NCBI GenBank assembly: GCA_017427685.1 | Contig: JAFRSH010000022.1 | Coordinates: forward strand, 1 to 35,762 | Reading direction: 5' to 3' | From: Lachnospiraceae bacterium | GTDB taxonomy: Bacteria; Bacillota; Clostridia; Lachnospirales; Lachnospiraceae | DNA length: 35,762 bases | Shown here: piece by piece, positions 1 through 7,968 of the stretch | Layout of the letters: every line of letters starts with the position of its first letter | How positions within the stretch are numbered: the stretch's first letter is position 1 | Made by a program: the position numbers and the translations under genes | The notes under the pieces: model-generated | Seen by the model: only the letters and a program-made list of their open reading frames with translations | Databases searched by the model: none | What the model was told of the DNA's origin: nothing

Positions 1-140
1 AGCCTCCACTGACTGTCTGTTTGCCTTTTTCAAAAATAGAATTTTTGACCGTAAACCCGAGAACTGGCTGTATTGTGTCTGGAATTATCGTGATTCAAAT
101 GATACACTATTCTTAAATTTTTTTCTATCTAAATGACATT

Positions 141-172
141 GCCCCCGTCCCCGGTGGACCACTCCCGGGGGC
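141..172 (-). terminator. GC-rich inverted repeat downstream of kdgK
   Basis: A 7-bp GC-only stem (141-147 with 166-172) closes a loop of about 18 nt just past the kdgK stop codon on the minus strand. No clear T-run follows on that strand, so it is not a canonical intrinsic terminator. The rest of 1-190 is AT-rich and shows no gene. Confidence 0.35.
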
Positions 173-190
173 CGGACCCAACAGTATCAC

Positions 191-1213
191 TTATCTTTGA
201 ACACGACCCGAGCCGTCACCGCCGGCGAGCTTCTTGACTTCATCAACGGTAACCATGTTGAAATCACCTTCGATGCTGTGCTTTAAGCAGCTTGCTGCAA
301 CGGCGAACTCGATGACTGCCTGCGGATCGTAATCCGAAAGGCTTGCATAGATGAGTCCTGCTCCGAAGGAATCACCGCCGCCGACTCTGTCAACGATATG
401 GATCGCGTAATTCTTGCTGCGGTAGCTCTTGCCGTCCTCGTAGAGGAGTGCTCCCCAGTTGTTGTCGTTTGCGGAGATCGAGCTGCGGAGCGTGATCGCT
501 ACTTTCTTGAATCCGAAGCGGTCGGTGAGCTTCTTCGCAACCTCAACGTATCCGGCGTCATCGATCTTGCCGGAAGTAACATCCGTGTTGTCGGCGCGGA
601 TCCCGAATACATCGTCCGCGTCCTGCTCGTTCGCGATGCAGACATCAACGTATTCCATAAGGCCTGCCATTACCTTGCCTGCCTTTTCCTTGCTCCAGAG
701 CTTTCCTCTGTAATTGAGGTCGCAGCTTATCGTAACGCCATGCTTCTTAGCCGCCTTACATGCCTCGAGGCAGATGTCTGCAACATTGTCGCCGAGCGCG
801 GGTGTGATCCCGGTGAAGTGGAACCAGTCGGTTCCTTCAAAAATATCATCCCAATCGAAATCGGAAGCCGAAGCTTCTGCGATCGATGAGCCTGCTCTGT
901 CGTAGATAACCTTCGAGGGGCGCTGGCTTGCTCCCTTCTCAAGGTAGTAGATTCCTACTCTGTTTCCGCCACGGACGATGTCATCCGTATCCACACCGTA
1001 CCTGCGAAGAGAATTGATCGCTGCCTGACCGATCTCGTGTGCGGGAAGCTTCGAAACAAACGCTGCGTCCATTCCGAAATTCGCAAGCGAAACCGCAACG
1101 TTCGCCTCACCGCCGCCGAATGTGGCACCGTATTTCTCTGCCTGAATAAATCTGTAATACCCTTCGGGTGCAAGCCGGAGTATTATCTCACCGAATGTAA
1201 CTATTCTTTTCAT
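191..1213 (-). CDS. kdgK: 2-keto-3-deoxygluconate kinase (PfkB family)
   Basis: A cytoplasmic sugar kinase that phosphorylates 2-keto-3-deoxygluconate (KDG) to KDPG with ATP, feeding the lower Entner-Doudoroff/uronate route. The 340-aa product has the PfkB layout: an N-terminal FGGGEANVA substrate-side motif (32-40), a DLNYRGKLW segment (165-173) typical of KDG kinases, and the C-terminal anion-hole motif GGGDSFGAG (278-286) with catalytic Asp281. The ATG follows a good ribosome site (AAGGAAGG). It lies 178 bp downstream of the eda aldolase gene on the same strand, so product and next enzyme are encoded together. The gap contains only a small GGTC/GACC hairpin (1290-1303) and a short T/A repeat. 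Another PfkB sugar kinase specificity is possible, but the aldolase neighbour favours KDG. Confidence 0.88.
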   Translation of the reverse strand: MKRIVTFGEIILRLAPEGYYRFIQAEKYGATFGGGEANVAVSLANFGMDAAFVSKLPAHEIGQAAINSLRRYGVDTDDIVRGGNRVGIYYLEKGASQRPSKVIYDRAGSSIAEASASDFDWDDIFEGTDWFHFTGITPALGDNVADICLEACKAAKKHGVTISCDLNYRGKLWSKEKAGKVMAGLMEYVDVCIANEQDADDVFGIRADNTDVTSGKIDDAGYVEVAKKLTDRFGFKKVAITLRSSISANDNNWGALLYEDGKSYRSKNYAIHIVDRVGGGDSFGAGLIYASLSDYDPQAVIEFAVAASCLKHSIEGDFNMVTVDEVKKLAGGDGSGRVQR

Positions 1214-1391
1214 GTCTTTATTCCTTCCTTGAATCTAATGGTTATCTTATCTCCAATCAGCCGCCGGAACAAACGCTAACATATTTTCTGGTCTTTTTTG
1301 ACCGTTTTTACGTTTTTACGTTTGATCTGCCTGCACCATTGTCTTAATATGCTTTCCGATTATTTCACGATAGTCATATTTGTTGCCTTAA

Positions 1392-2354
1392 TTACTTCTG
1401 CACGAGATGTACCGCAAATCCCGAGATCTCGTCCGTCATGTAGATTGCTTTAAGTCTTCCTGCAGTGTCGTACTTGGCTGTGTCCATATCAAACTGCACT
1501 CCGCGAAGAGTTAAGTGGAACACCGCCCTTTCTACGCTTGTAGTCCCAATCGCAATATGCCCCTTTGCGCCGAGGTAAGGAGTCTTCATAAACTCCGCAA
1601 CCGAACCGGCAAAGACAGACGAATTCCCGTCTTTCTTTGTAAAACCGAAAAGAAGATCGAATCGTTCCGCGTCTGCCATGGCTTCCGCTTCATCCTCACA
1701 GTTCACTCCGATATGAGCGAGCGAGAAACCAAGCACAGCATCAACCGCTTCTCTCGAAAGCCTTGCCACTTCGTCAAAACGACCGGCTGCGATAAGCTTT
1801 TTATCGACCATAAAGCTGCCGCCGCAGGCAAGCACCTTGTTAAACGCCAGATATGTCGCGATGTTGTCCTTGTTTATCCCGCCTGTGGGCATAAACTTCA
1901 TCGAAGTATAGGGCGCCGACATCGCCTTGATCATGGGAAGCCCTCCGGCTGCCTCGGCAGGGAAGAACTTTACAACATCAAGTCCGAGTCCGATCGCCTG
2001 CTCCACCTCACTCGGGGTAGCAACACCGGGCGTAACGGGTATCTCTTTATCTATACAGTACTTTACAACCTCGGGATTAAGTCCTGGACTGACGATGAAC
2101 TTCGCTCCCGCCTCCACGGCTTCATCGACCTGCTCACAACTGAGGACAGTTCCTGCGCCGACAAGCATGTCCGGGAAATTGGAAGTCATAATGCGTATAG
2201 CCTCTTTGGCGGCTGCCGTCCTAAAGGTGACCTCCGCACAAGGTATCCCTCCGACCATCAGTGCTTTTCCCAGGGGAAGCGCATCCTCCGCCCTGTCAAG
2301 TGCAACAACGGGTACTATTCCGATCTGCCCGATTTTGGTAAGTATATCGTTCAT
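1392..2354 (-). CDS. eda: KDPG/KHG aldolase with C-terminal VOC-like domain
   Basis: A class I aldolase that cleaves 2-keto-3-deoxy-6-phosphogluconate to pyruvate and glyceraldehyde-3-phosphate. Residues 1 to about 205 are a complete aldolase barrel: Glu41 and Arg45 in the CAEVTFR strand, the Schiff-base lysine Lys129 in DVVKFFPAEA, and the phosphate-binding PTGGI (156-160). Residues from about 210 to 320 are extra compared with the usual protein of about 210 aa. They look like a vicinal-oxygen-chelate (glyoxalase-fold) domain, beginning AHIGVN (213-218), continuing GHIAIGT (265-271), and ending in strands with Glu309 and a FAVHLVQ strand. The role of that domain is unknown. Ribosome site GAGAGGA precedes the ATG. 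A strong promoter lies about 65 bp upstream, and kdgK follows. Confidence 0.9.
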   Translation of the reverse strand: MNDILTKIGQIGIVPVVALDRAEDALPLGKALMVGGIPCAEVTFRTAAAKEAIRIMTSNFPDMLVGAGTVLSCEQVDEAVEAGAKFIVSPGLNPEVVKYCIDKEIPVTPGVATPSEVEQAIGLGLDVVKFFPAEAAGGLPMIKAMSAPYTSMKFMPTGGINKDNIATYLAFNKVLACGGSFMVDKKLIAAGRFDEVARLSREAVDAVLGFSLAHIGVNCEDEAEAMADAERFDLLFGFTKKDGNSSVFAGSVAEFMKTPYLGAKGHIAIGTTSVERAVFHLTLRGVQFDMDTAKYDTAGRLKAIYMTDEISGFAVHLVQK

Positions 2355-2418
2355 AACTGTTTTCCTCTCAAAAGATCAGGATCCCATGCGTTTTCTTCAA
2401 AAGCGCCCGGTCATGCCT

Positions 2419-2446
2419 ATTTTACAACATACACAAGACGTGTCAA
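2419..2446 (-). promoter_or_regulatory. SigA-type promoter of eda-kdgK
   Basis: On the minus strand a perfect TTGACA (2441-2446) is followed after 16 bp by TAAAAT (2419-2424), about 65 bp upstream of the eda start codon. No operator was recognised. Confidence 0.65.
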
Positions 2447-2481
2447 TAATCACAAGTTGCTAAATATCTTCCTAAATGTGA

Positions 2482-2508
2482 AGAACTCCCGCCATTGACG
2501 GGAGTTCT
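2482..2508 (-). terminator. Hairpin between the lipoprotein gene and eda
   Basis: A perfect 10-bp stem (2482-2491 with 2499-2508) with a 7-nt loop lies about 60 bp past the stop of the upstream gene on the minus strand and before the eda promoter. It fits a transcription terminator by position, but there is no strong T-tract. Confidence 0.45.
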
Positions 2509-2566
2509 ACGTTTCCTGAAAGAATTACTAATCCGTAGACCGGCTCTACTCTCTCTTTTTTCCGAG

Positions 2567-3472
2567 TCATTCCTGTTTTATGCTTTCTATTTCATCCTTT
2601 ATCTTGCCTATTGCTCCTGAATCCTCCGGCCACACTCCGTTCCGAATGCTTTGCATATAAATCAACGATTTTTCCTCTACCGGATTAAATCCAATAATAT
2701 ATTTGTTTCCCGTCTCAACTAAGCCTTTTTCGATAACAACCAGAATTGTCCCGTCATTATATGTATTTACCTCCGCTTGGTTGATCAATTCTTCGATTTC
2801 ACATCTGTACGTGTTTCCATTATGCAGTCTTCCTTCCGTCTCCAATCTGTTTACTTTTACTACCGCAATGATTTTTGATTCTTCCACCAGCCCTTTTATC
2901 AAGTCGTCATAGTCTTTTTGAACAGTCATATCTGCTTCTTCATGCGATACAGAAGAATAAACAGAACAGATATACTCTTTAATATCCATGTGTTCGGGAA
3001 TAGTTATCGGTTTTGAATACAATGTAAACTCATTGTCTTCTTCACTTAAGAACAGGTCTGATTGTATCGCATATCGATCATGATCATACATGATCGATTC
3101 CCCTTTTTCCATTACAAGAATATACTCTTTTCCTTCTTTATACTGCCTGTCGTTGTGATCATATTTGTAATCTATCTCTCTCACATAACTGACGGCATGG
3201 GTTAGAAACAAATAAATCTCTTCGTCCCTTACATCCCCGTAAAGACATTCCTTAACCTTAAACCGTGCTTCTGAGTATTCTTCATAATCAGTTGTATCAA
3301 TGTATTCTCCTATAATTGCGACATTGCTGTTTTTTATAAGATCCTCAAATGATACTTTATTCTCCTGAGAAAAAAGTAAAGGTTTATTGTTATTGTTTTC
3401 CTGTCCGGCGCATGCAACAATTGAAAGCATTACCGCAAGTGTCACGACAAAATAAAGAATTCTTGATTTCAT
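2567..3472 (-). CDS. Putative lipoprotein with an internally duplicated domain
   Basis: Not a recognised family. The 301-aa product begins with a lipoprotein signal (charged start, hydrophobic stretch, lipobox ending IVAC with Cys21), so it should be tethered outside the membrane. Two halves look alike. Residues about 41-125 and about 188-265 each begin with a helix containing DLIK, continue with a hydrophobic strand, a short 'KECL/EELI' helix-like stretch and a strand, and end with a G-x-x-Y-I-L/I strand (KEYILVM and NKYIIGF). This suggests tandem copies of one small beta-rich domain. The ATG follows GAGGAA. It is the last gene of the AT-richer accessory block read from the BlaI/M56 genes. 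Function unknown. Confidence 0.7.
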   Translation of the reverse strand: MKSRILYFVVTLAVMLSIVACAGQENNNNKPLLFSQENKVSFEDLIKNSNVAIIGEYIDTTDYEEYSEARFKVKECLYGDVRDEEIYLFLTHAVSYVREIDYKYDHNDRQYKEGKEYILVMEKGESIMYDHDRYAIQSDLFLSEEDNEFTLYSKPITIPEHMDIKEYICSVYSSVSHEEADMTVQKDYDDLIKGLVEESKIIAVVKVNRLETEGRLHNGNTYRCEIEELINQAEVNTYNDGTILVVIEKGLVETGNKYIIGFNPVEEKSLIYMQSIRNGVWPEDSGAIGKIKDEIESIKQE

Positions 3473-3602
3473 CTGTTTCCTCTATCAATCCCAAATAAGG
3501 ACCAGGCAATGTATTTGAAACTCTTCCCATCCTTTTATCATGTAAGCTTTCATCTTTGTGTTCACTTTCATATAGCAATCTATTAAACAATAATGACTAA
3601 GC

Positions 3603-4376
3603 TCATATTATTTCTTCAAACTCAGCTTCTATCCCGAGAAGCTCTCTTATTTTTTCATATACTGTCTTTAATTCTTCCGGATCTTTTTCTGTCTCCATAT
3701 TAATCACACATATCTTCTGATCATCTTTTCCAATCACAATTTCTATAGATGAGATGCCCTGTTGTTTCTTTTTTACAAGGAAACAATCAAACGTGCTCTC
3801 CGATAATTCGGAAGAGGTAATGATTTTTATCTCCTCACATAAATGTATGCCCTGTTTTTGTAGTTCAAGCATATTATTTCCAAAATATGAAGTCATAGTA
3901 ATCCTCACATTACCACAATAATAACCGCTTTGAACATGTGCATGTGAGATACTCCCTTTATTCGGCACACTGCAATCAAACATGCAATGTTTTAGTTCTC
4001 CTGACTCCGTTAGATTGTTTCCTCTGTAACTTCCGGTTGTTACCCATTTTTGTCCTTCCAAAGGATTCCATGGTTCAAATCCCAAGAATTGCACTAATTC
4101 CTCCCATGAATTCATGGATTTTTTGTAAGGTGAACCGGATGTGCTAAATTTGGCATCTGTCTTAGTAATCTCTTCTATTGTCTTGTAATTTCGATCAATA
4201 TGTAATAATACATTTTCAGACCATTGTATCTCTGTTTCACCAAAATAAAGAACCATACCCGGATATGTGGACGATACTCCTTTATCCGAGATAAAGCTAT
4301 ATATCAAAACCGCTATGATAAATGTTCCAATAGTAATAATCCCTACAAATGCTTTTTTTCTTCCTTCTTTATTCAC
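3603..4376 (-). CDS. Membrane-anchored protein of unknown function
   Basis: Not recognised. The 257-aa product has a short basic N-terminus, one membrane segment (about residues 9-29), and a predicted extracytoplasmic region of about 225 aa containing several Cys and His residues. There is no cleavable signal or lipobox. The start is GTG (4374-4376), supported by GGGAG about 6 nt upstream. It sits 130 bp upstream of the duplicated-domain lipoprotein on the same strand, inside the AT-richer block, with codon use more AT-biased than gyrA/gyrB. Function cannot be assigned. Confidence 0.65.
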   Translation of the reverse strand: MNKEGRKKAFVGIITIGTFIIAVLIYSFISDKGVSSTYPGMVLYFGETEIQWSENVLLHIDRNYKTIEEITKTDAKFSTSGSPYKKSMNSWEELVQFLGFEPWNPLEGQKWVTTGSYRGNNLTESGELKHCMFDCSVPNKGSISHAHVQSGYYCGNVRITMTSYFGNNMLELQKQGIHLCEEIKIITSSELSESTFDCFLVKKKQQGISSIEIVIGKDDQKICVINMETEKDPEELKTVYEKIRELLGIEAEFEEII

Positions 4377-4471
4377 CGTTTCTCCCTTTATGAGCCTTGC
4401 TTAACGTTATGATACCAGATATGTATATTAATCGCTTATTCCTTCAATTAAGAAAACCGCTCTTATATTTC

Positions 4472-4515
4472 AGGTACACTAGTAAAGCCATAAAAGCAAC
4501 CTTACTAGCGTACCT
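4472..4515. terminator. Long hairpin between the peptidase-like gene and the GTG-start gene
   Basis: A 14-bp stem with one mismatch (4472-4485 with 4502-4515) closes a 16-nt loop. It is followed on the plus strand by a T-run, and is AT-flanked on the other side. Both neighbouring genes are on the minus strand, where this would end transcription from the gene at 4570-5805. The surrounding 4377-4569 contains no gene. Confidence 0.5.
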
Positions 4516-4569
4516 TTTTGTTTCATCTTCTTTTTCTCTGTAACACGTGTTTGTCCTGTTTTTCCCTTA

Positions 4570-5805
4570 TCATCTATAGACTCGATACCTTGCGCCCTGA
4601 TATAATGCCATTAAATCAGCTAAAGTAGTATTATATAATCCCTCAGCACCTAATTTAGATTCTACTCGAATAGACCCAAGATAGTAGTTTCCTGTGGTTA
4701 CATACGCCGAATGAACCGGATTATCAGAACTATCAAAAATCACTATTCTATCTCCATACTGAGCACTTCCGTTTGTATTCACTTCTGTATACCCATTATA
4801 TATACCAGCCGGATTTCCCAACCAATATTTATTGTTTTGTGTATCCCTTAGTAACCATACATAAGAGTGGCAGTTGTATTTTGTTGTTGCGTCTGAAAGC
4901 CAACAGAATCCATTATAGTTATTGTAAATAGTATTCATGAAATCTCTAACACTATTGCTGTAATCATTGCTAACAAATCTTAAACACGGCGCGCTTAACG
5001 TGTAAATATAATACGTTCCAAATTCATAATTGGAATAATGCGTCATACTGTATGGAAATGGCAGATAGTAGCCTCTTGTACAATATGTCCCATTTCCGTA
5101 AAAACCATAATTAAGGAAATCGTATGCTTGATTGTTCAAGCCTTGATGCTCTACGTCAAGTAATACATCATCTGTAAATGCACGCGCGGAATCGTCTAAA
5201 GATTCTTCTCCCAACATTTTGTTCTTAACTATTTCTAGACTATCTTCTCTTCTGCTTTTGTACTCAATATAATCACGTTGTTCCTCTTCTGATATTTGAT
5301 CTTTATATACAATAAATAAGTACTCCATGAATATCTCTTCGAAAACCGTATCCATTATATCAATGCTCTTATTTTTTGTAAAAAAACCGACATCGGAAGC
5401 TCTGCTTTTATACTCGCGGAGCAAAACACTTATCATATCTTTTCTTGATAATAATTCGGAAAAAACGGTACAAGATTTTTCGAGTGCCTGTATAGCTTGC
5501 TTAGGATCATCAAAAGCAAACAAATTTTTTAAAAGAGGATAATCCAACATCAAAGAGGCCAATTCTTCATTTGAAATTGAATCCAATATTTCTTGAGGCG
5601 GGTTTAACATTGCTTGAAGCTCTGAAAGAGAATATTTTTTGAATTCTTCCATCTCTGGTGTAATGGGGTAGTATATTGTGTCATACCACAATTGCCTATC
5701 TTGTGTTTCCGCAGGCCTTTCTAATACCTCTTCAGCTGCTTTCGAAGGAATGGTCATCGAAAAAACCAATGCAAATAATATCAGGTATTTGAATACTTTT
5801 TTCAT
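4570..5805 (-). CDS. Secreted cysteine-peptidase-like protein
   Basis: The 411-aa product starts with a Sec signal peptide (MKKVFKYLILFALVFSM, cleavage near residue 23). It has a helical middle (about 50-220) and a Tyr/Asn-rich C-terminal domain (about 225-411). That domain carries NCHSYVW with Cys312 and, about 50 residues on, GDRIVIF followed by HSAYV with His365, then SKLGAEG (383-389). Cys before a helix, then Gly-Asp, then His-Ser-Ala is the pattern of papain-fold NlpC/P60-like or amidase-like enzymes, so Cys312/His365 are candidate catalytic residues. Substrate is unknown; a peptidoglycan or peptide bond is possible. AAGGAG precedes the ATG and a good promoter lies upstream, so it is its own transcription unit downstream of the M56 genes. 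Confidence 0.7.
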   Translation of the reverse strand: MKKVFKYLILFALVFSMTIPSKAAEEVLERPAETQDRQLWYDTIYYPITPEMEEFKKYSLSELQAMLNPPQEILDSISNEELASLMLDYPLLKNLFAFDDPKQAIQALEKSCTVFSELLSRKDMISVLLREYKSRASDVGFFTKNKSIDIMDTVFEEIFMEYLFIVYKDQISEEEQRDYIEYKSRREDSLEIVKNKMLGEESLDDSARAFTDDVLLDVEHQGLNNQAYDFLNYGFYGNGTYCTRGYYLPFPYSMTHYSNYEFGTYYIYTLSAPCLRFVSNDYSNSVRDFMNTIYNNYNGFCWLSDATTKYNCHSYVWLLRDTQNNKYWLGNPAGIYNGYTEVNTNGSAQYGDRIVIFDSSDNPVHSAYVTTGNYYLGSIRVESKLGAEGLYNTTLADLMALYQGARYRVYR

Positions 5806-5848
5806 CGTATACTCCTTTTTGTTTTAGTAAGAAACGTTTCCTTGTTCG

Positions 5849-5877
5849 AGTATACACCGTGCATAACGTTGCGTCAA
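5849..5877 (-). promoter_or_regulatory. Promoter of the cysteine-peptidase-like gene
   Basis: On the minus strand TTGACG (5872-5877), a 17-bp spacer and TATACT (5849-5854) lie 45 bp upstream of the start codon. The remaining gap up to 6032 is AT-rich and shows only a weak 5-bp hairpin near 5930 that could end the preceding unit. Confidence 0.6.
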
Positions 5878-6031
5878 CCATTAGATTGATTATAAGTTTA
5901 TTATACCAATCGGCCCCGCTTAATCTCCTATGAAAGGAGTTCCCCTATCTTTCTTACACAACAATCCTTTTTCTACGTTACTCTTATACGTGTCAACAAG
6001 TATTATATTATTTCAACAGGCTTTATTATGT

Positions 6032-6265
6032 TTAAAGGTTGATCCAATCCGGTTCTACCCATCTGTTTTTGGTTACATTCCAATGTCTGTATTGTATTAT
6101 TCCGTTGTAAATCCTGTATTTTATGATTATTTCATCCCCACGAGTCGCTTCCTCGTCCGTCTTTTCTATTATTTCTTCTGCTCCCCATACAACGTTCGTT
6201 TCTTGTTTTGTTATTGCCAGCACTGCTACTAAGAGCAGTAATATCAGCTTTATTTTCTTTTTCAT
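6032..6265 (-). CDS. Small secreted protein coupled to the M56 peptidase gene
   Basis: The 77-aa product has a strong signal peptide (KKKIKLILLLLVAVLAI, cleavage probably near residue 28). The mature peptide of about 49 aa ends in an aromatic, basic stretch (RIYNGIIQYRHWNVTKNRW). Its ATG overlaps the stop of the M56 gene as ATGA (6262-6265), a sign of translational coupling, so it is likely a real gene despite its size. Such short secreted partners could be ligands, inhibitors or substrates of the neighbouring peptidase, but that is inference from position only. Confidence 0.7.
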   Translation of the reverse strand: MKKKIKLILLLLVAVLAITKQETNVVWGAEEIIEKTDEEATRGDEIIIKYRIYNGIIQYRHWNVTKNRWVEPDWINL

Positions 6266-7422
6266 TCTATATCTCCCCTTTCCGGAAAACCCACATCCTT
6301 TAATTTCTCAACGTATTGCTCATCTATTTCTACTACTGTCCCTCCGGATGTCTTCATGTAATACTTTCCGTCTTCGCTTTTATAGTAATAACTGTCGTTA
6401 ATGTCAATGCTGTACGCTCCCGGACGATCTTCTACCTCTTCAAGAGGCACATCAAATCCCGCTTGAAAAATGAATGAATAGGACAGCACAATCAAACCTG
6501 TCACTATCGCTATCGGAATAAATATGCCGATAGCTTTTCTCTTTCTTTTTTTATAAGACGCCACAATTGTAAATCGTTCCTTCAACTTGGATAGGCTTGA
6601 AGGCAAAATATTTACCGCTGTGCTCTTTCTCTTTTCTTCATTTAGTGCCACCCCTTGAAAGATCCTTAGAATAACAGCCAAATACTCTGCGCTTTGGTCA
6701 ATTCCTATCTCTTCCACCACTCTTTTATCACATCGTATTTCGAAACAGTCGTCCAGCTTCCGGCGAAGCAAATATACACACGGATTCCACCAATACAATA
6801 TGCAAATGATATTTATAAGCAGTTTAACCCATGTATCCCTATTCCGAAAATGTGTGTATTCATGCATTAATATGTATTTTAGATCGCTATCATCATATTC
6901 TCGGTCAGGAATGAAGATCTGTTTTTTTATCAATCCAAATCCAACGGGAGTGTTTATTCTATCGCTTTTAAACACGGTTGGATGTATTTTGTTTTTGTAT
7001 TCTGTTATTATTTGTAACATAATCTGATTTGCTTTTTCATCCGGGTTACAGCACAGCTTGGAAAAACTTGCGTTTAAAACAAGATATTTCCTGATGAGAT
7101 GCACACTCCCTATCAAGGAGCCTAAGATCCATACAACGAACAATAATTCATTGACTTCCATTTTTATATTTCCGAAAAGAGGTATCTCTTTCAGAAAAAA
7201 CAACATGACCGGATTGTACACCGCACGAATCTGAACAACCTTTGTCCAGGAAAACTCTATGGGGATTACAAGCCTTGCCATGCATGCCAAAAATAGTATT
7301 ATTATTCCGGAAACACTGCATATTTCTAAGAATCGCAGATTCATTCGTAACAACGAAAGCAGCACTATCAGTATAGTGCTGCATAAAATCGTCATAACAA
7401 TTGAATTGAGTGTTATCAACAT
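6262..7422 (-). CDS. BlaR1-like M56 family membrane metallopeptidase
   Basis: The 386-aa product is a polytopic membrane protein with helices near 7-25, 36-56, 91-111, 199-217 and 297-319. Its cytoplasmic zinc-peptidase site has HEYTH (187-191) plus Glu228 in the downstream FEIRCD motif, the gluzincin pattern of BlaR1/MecR1. After the last helix only about 65 extracellular residues remain, so the penicillin-binding sensor domain of BlaR1 is absent and the signal is probably not a beta-lactam bound in the classical way. It lies 37 bp downstream of a BlaI-type repressor gene. In this family the peptidase, once activated, triggers loss of the repressor. A strong ribosome site (GGGGAG) precedes the ATG. 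Confidence 0.88.
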   Translation of the reverse strand: MLITLNSIVMTILCSTILIVLLSLLRMNLRFLEICSVSGIIILFLACMARLVIPIEFSWTKVVQIRAVYNPVMLFFLKEIPLFGNIKMEVNELLFVVWILGSLIGSVHLIRKYLVLNASFSKLCCNPDEKANQIMLQIITEYKNKIHPTVFKSDRINTPVGFGLIKKQIFIPDREYDDSDLKYILMHEYTHFRNRDTWVKLLINIICILYWWNPCVYLLRRKLDDCFEIRCDKRVVEEIGIDQSAEYLAVILRIFQGVALNEEKRKSTAVNILPSSLSKLKERFTIVASYKKRKRKAIGIFIPIAIVTGLIVLSYSFIFQAGFDVPLEEVEDRPGAYSIDINDSYYYKSEDGKYYMKTSGGTVVEIDEQYVEKLKDVGFPERGDIE

Positions 7423-7459
7423 TCTCCCCTCTTCCCATTAACAGTATATATCTTCCTGA

Positions 7460-7873
7460 TTACTTCCCCATATTTCTAATCTGACTGATTATATCTTCAA
7501 GCTCTTTGATTGCTTTTTCGCCTGTTTTTTTATTGATCTTTCCGGATTTACCCGTTCCAAGCATCGCTACTACAACATTGCCCATATCTTTTGTCGAAAA
7601 TCCTTTTGTCTCCAAAAGCATGGCTGCGTATTGCTCTCTTGTAATTGCGGGCGTAAATTTTCTGGCATAAGTTTTTGTCGACTTGGCAAATCCGTTAACA
7701 TTCAAGAGTTCGGCATCTATCAACGATTGCACGGCCTTAAAAATCGTGACTCGACTCAACTTTTCTTCTATGCACAATTCTTCAATTTCGTTTATGGTCA
7801 ATGGTTCTCCTTTTTCCCATAAAAGATTGAGTATCTGTTCCTCGCTGTGGCTGAATCCTTCTTTTCTTCTCAT
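7460..7873 (-). CDS. BlaI/MecI/CopY-family transcriptional repressor
   Basis: The 137-aa product has an N-terminal winged helix-turn-helix (about residues 8-75, with EEQILNLLWEKGEPLTINEI and SRVTIFKAVQSL) and a C-terminal dimerisation region, the usual size and build of BlaI. It is paired with the M56 peptidase gene immediately downstream. It should repress its own operon and perhaps the neighbouring secreted-protein genes. It is preceded by a near-consensus promoter (7912-7939). No TACA-N-TGTA style operator could be identified with confidence. Confidence 0.9.
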   Translation of the reverse strand: MRRKEGFSHSEEQILNLLWEKGEPLTINEIEELCIEEKLSRVTIFKAVQSLIDAELLNVNGFAKSTKTYARKFTPAITREQYAAMLLETKGFSTKDMGNVVVAMLGTGKSGKINKKTGEKAIKELEDIISQIRNMGK

Positions 7874-7911
7874 CTGGTTATCCTCGTCTCAGTTATATAT
7901 CTTGCACCAAT

Positions 7912-7939
7912 AATATAGTATCTCTAGTACCCCTGTCAA
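7912..7939 (-). promoter_or_regulatory. Promoter of the blaI-like/M56 operon
   Basis: TTGACA (7934-7939) and TATATT (7912-7917) on the minus strand are separated by 16 bp; TATTAT at 18-bp spacing is an alternative -10. A 7-of-8 bp dyad (7952-7959 with 7965-7972, 5-nt centre) lies immediately upstream and overlaps the VanZ stop. It is a possible operator, though AT-rich dyads arise easily by chance. Confidence 0.6.
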
Positions 7940-7968
7940 GTTTTAATATCTGTTATATCTTTTTGATA

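Noticed and set aside
3390..3590. 66-aa minus-strand frame overlapping the lipoprotein start
   Set aside because: It overlaps the signal peptide region of a better-supported gene and has no features of its own.
5930..6232. 100-aa plus-strand frame overlapping the small secreted protein gene
   Set aside because: Aromatic-rich shadow of AT-rich DNA. The minus-strand gene has a signal peptide and ATGA coupling, which is better evidence.
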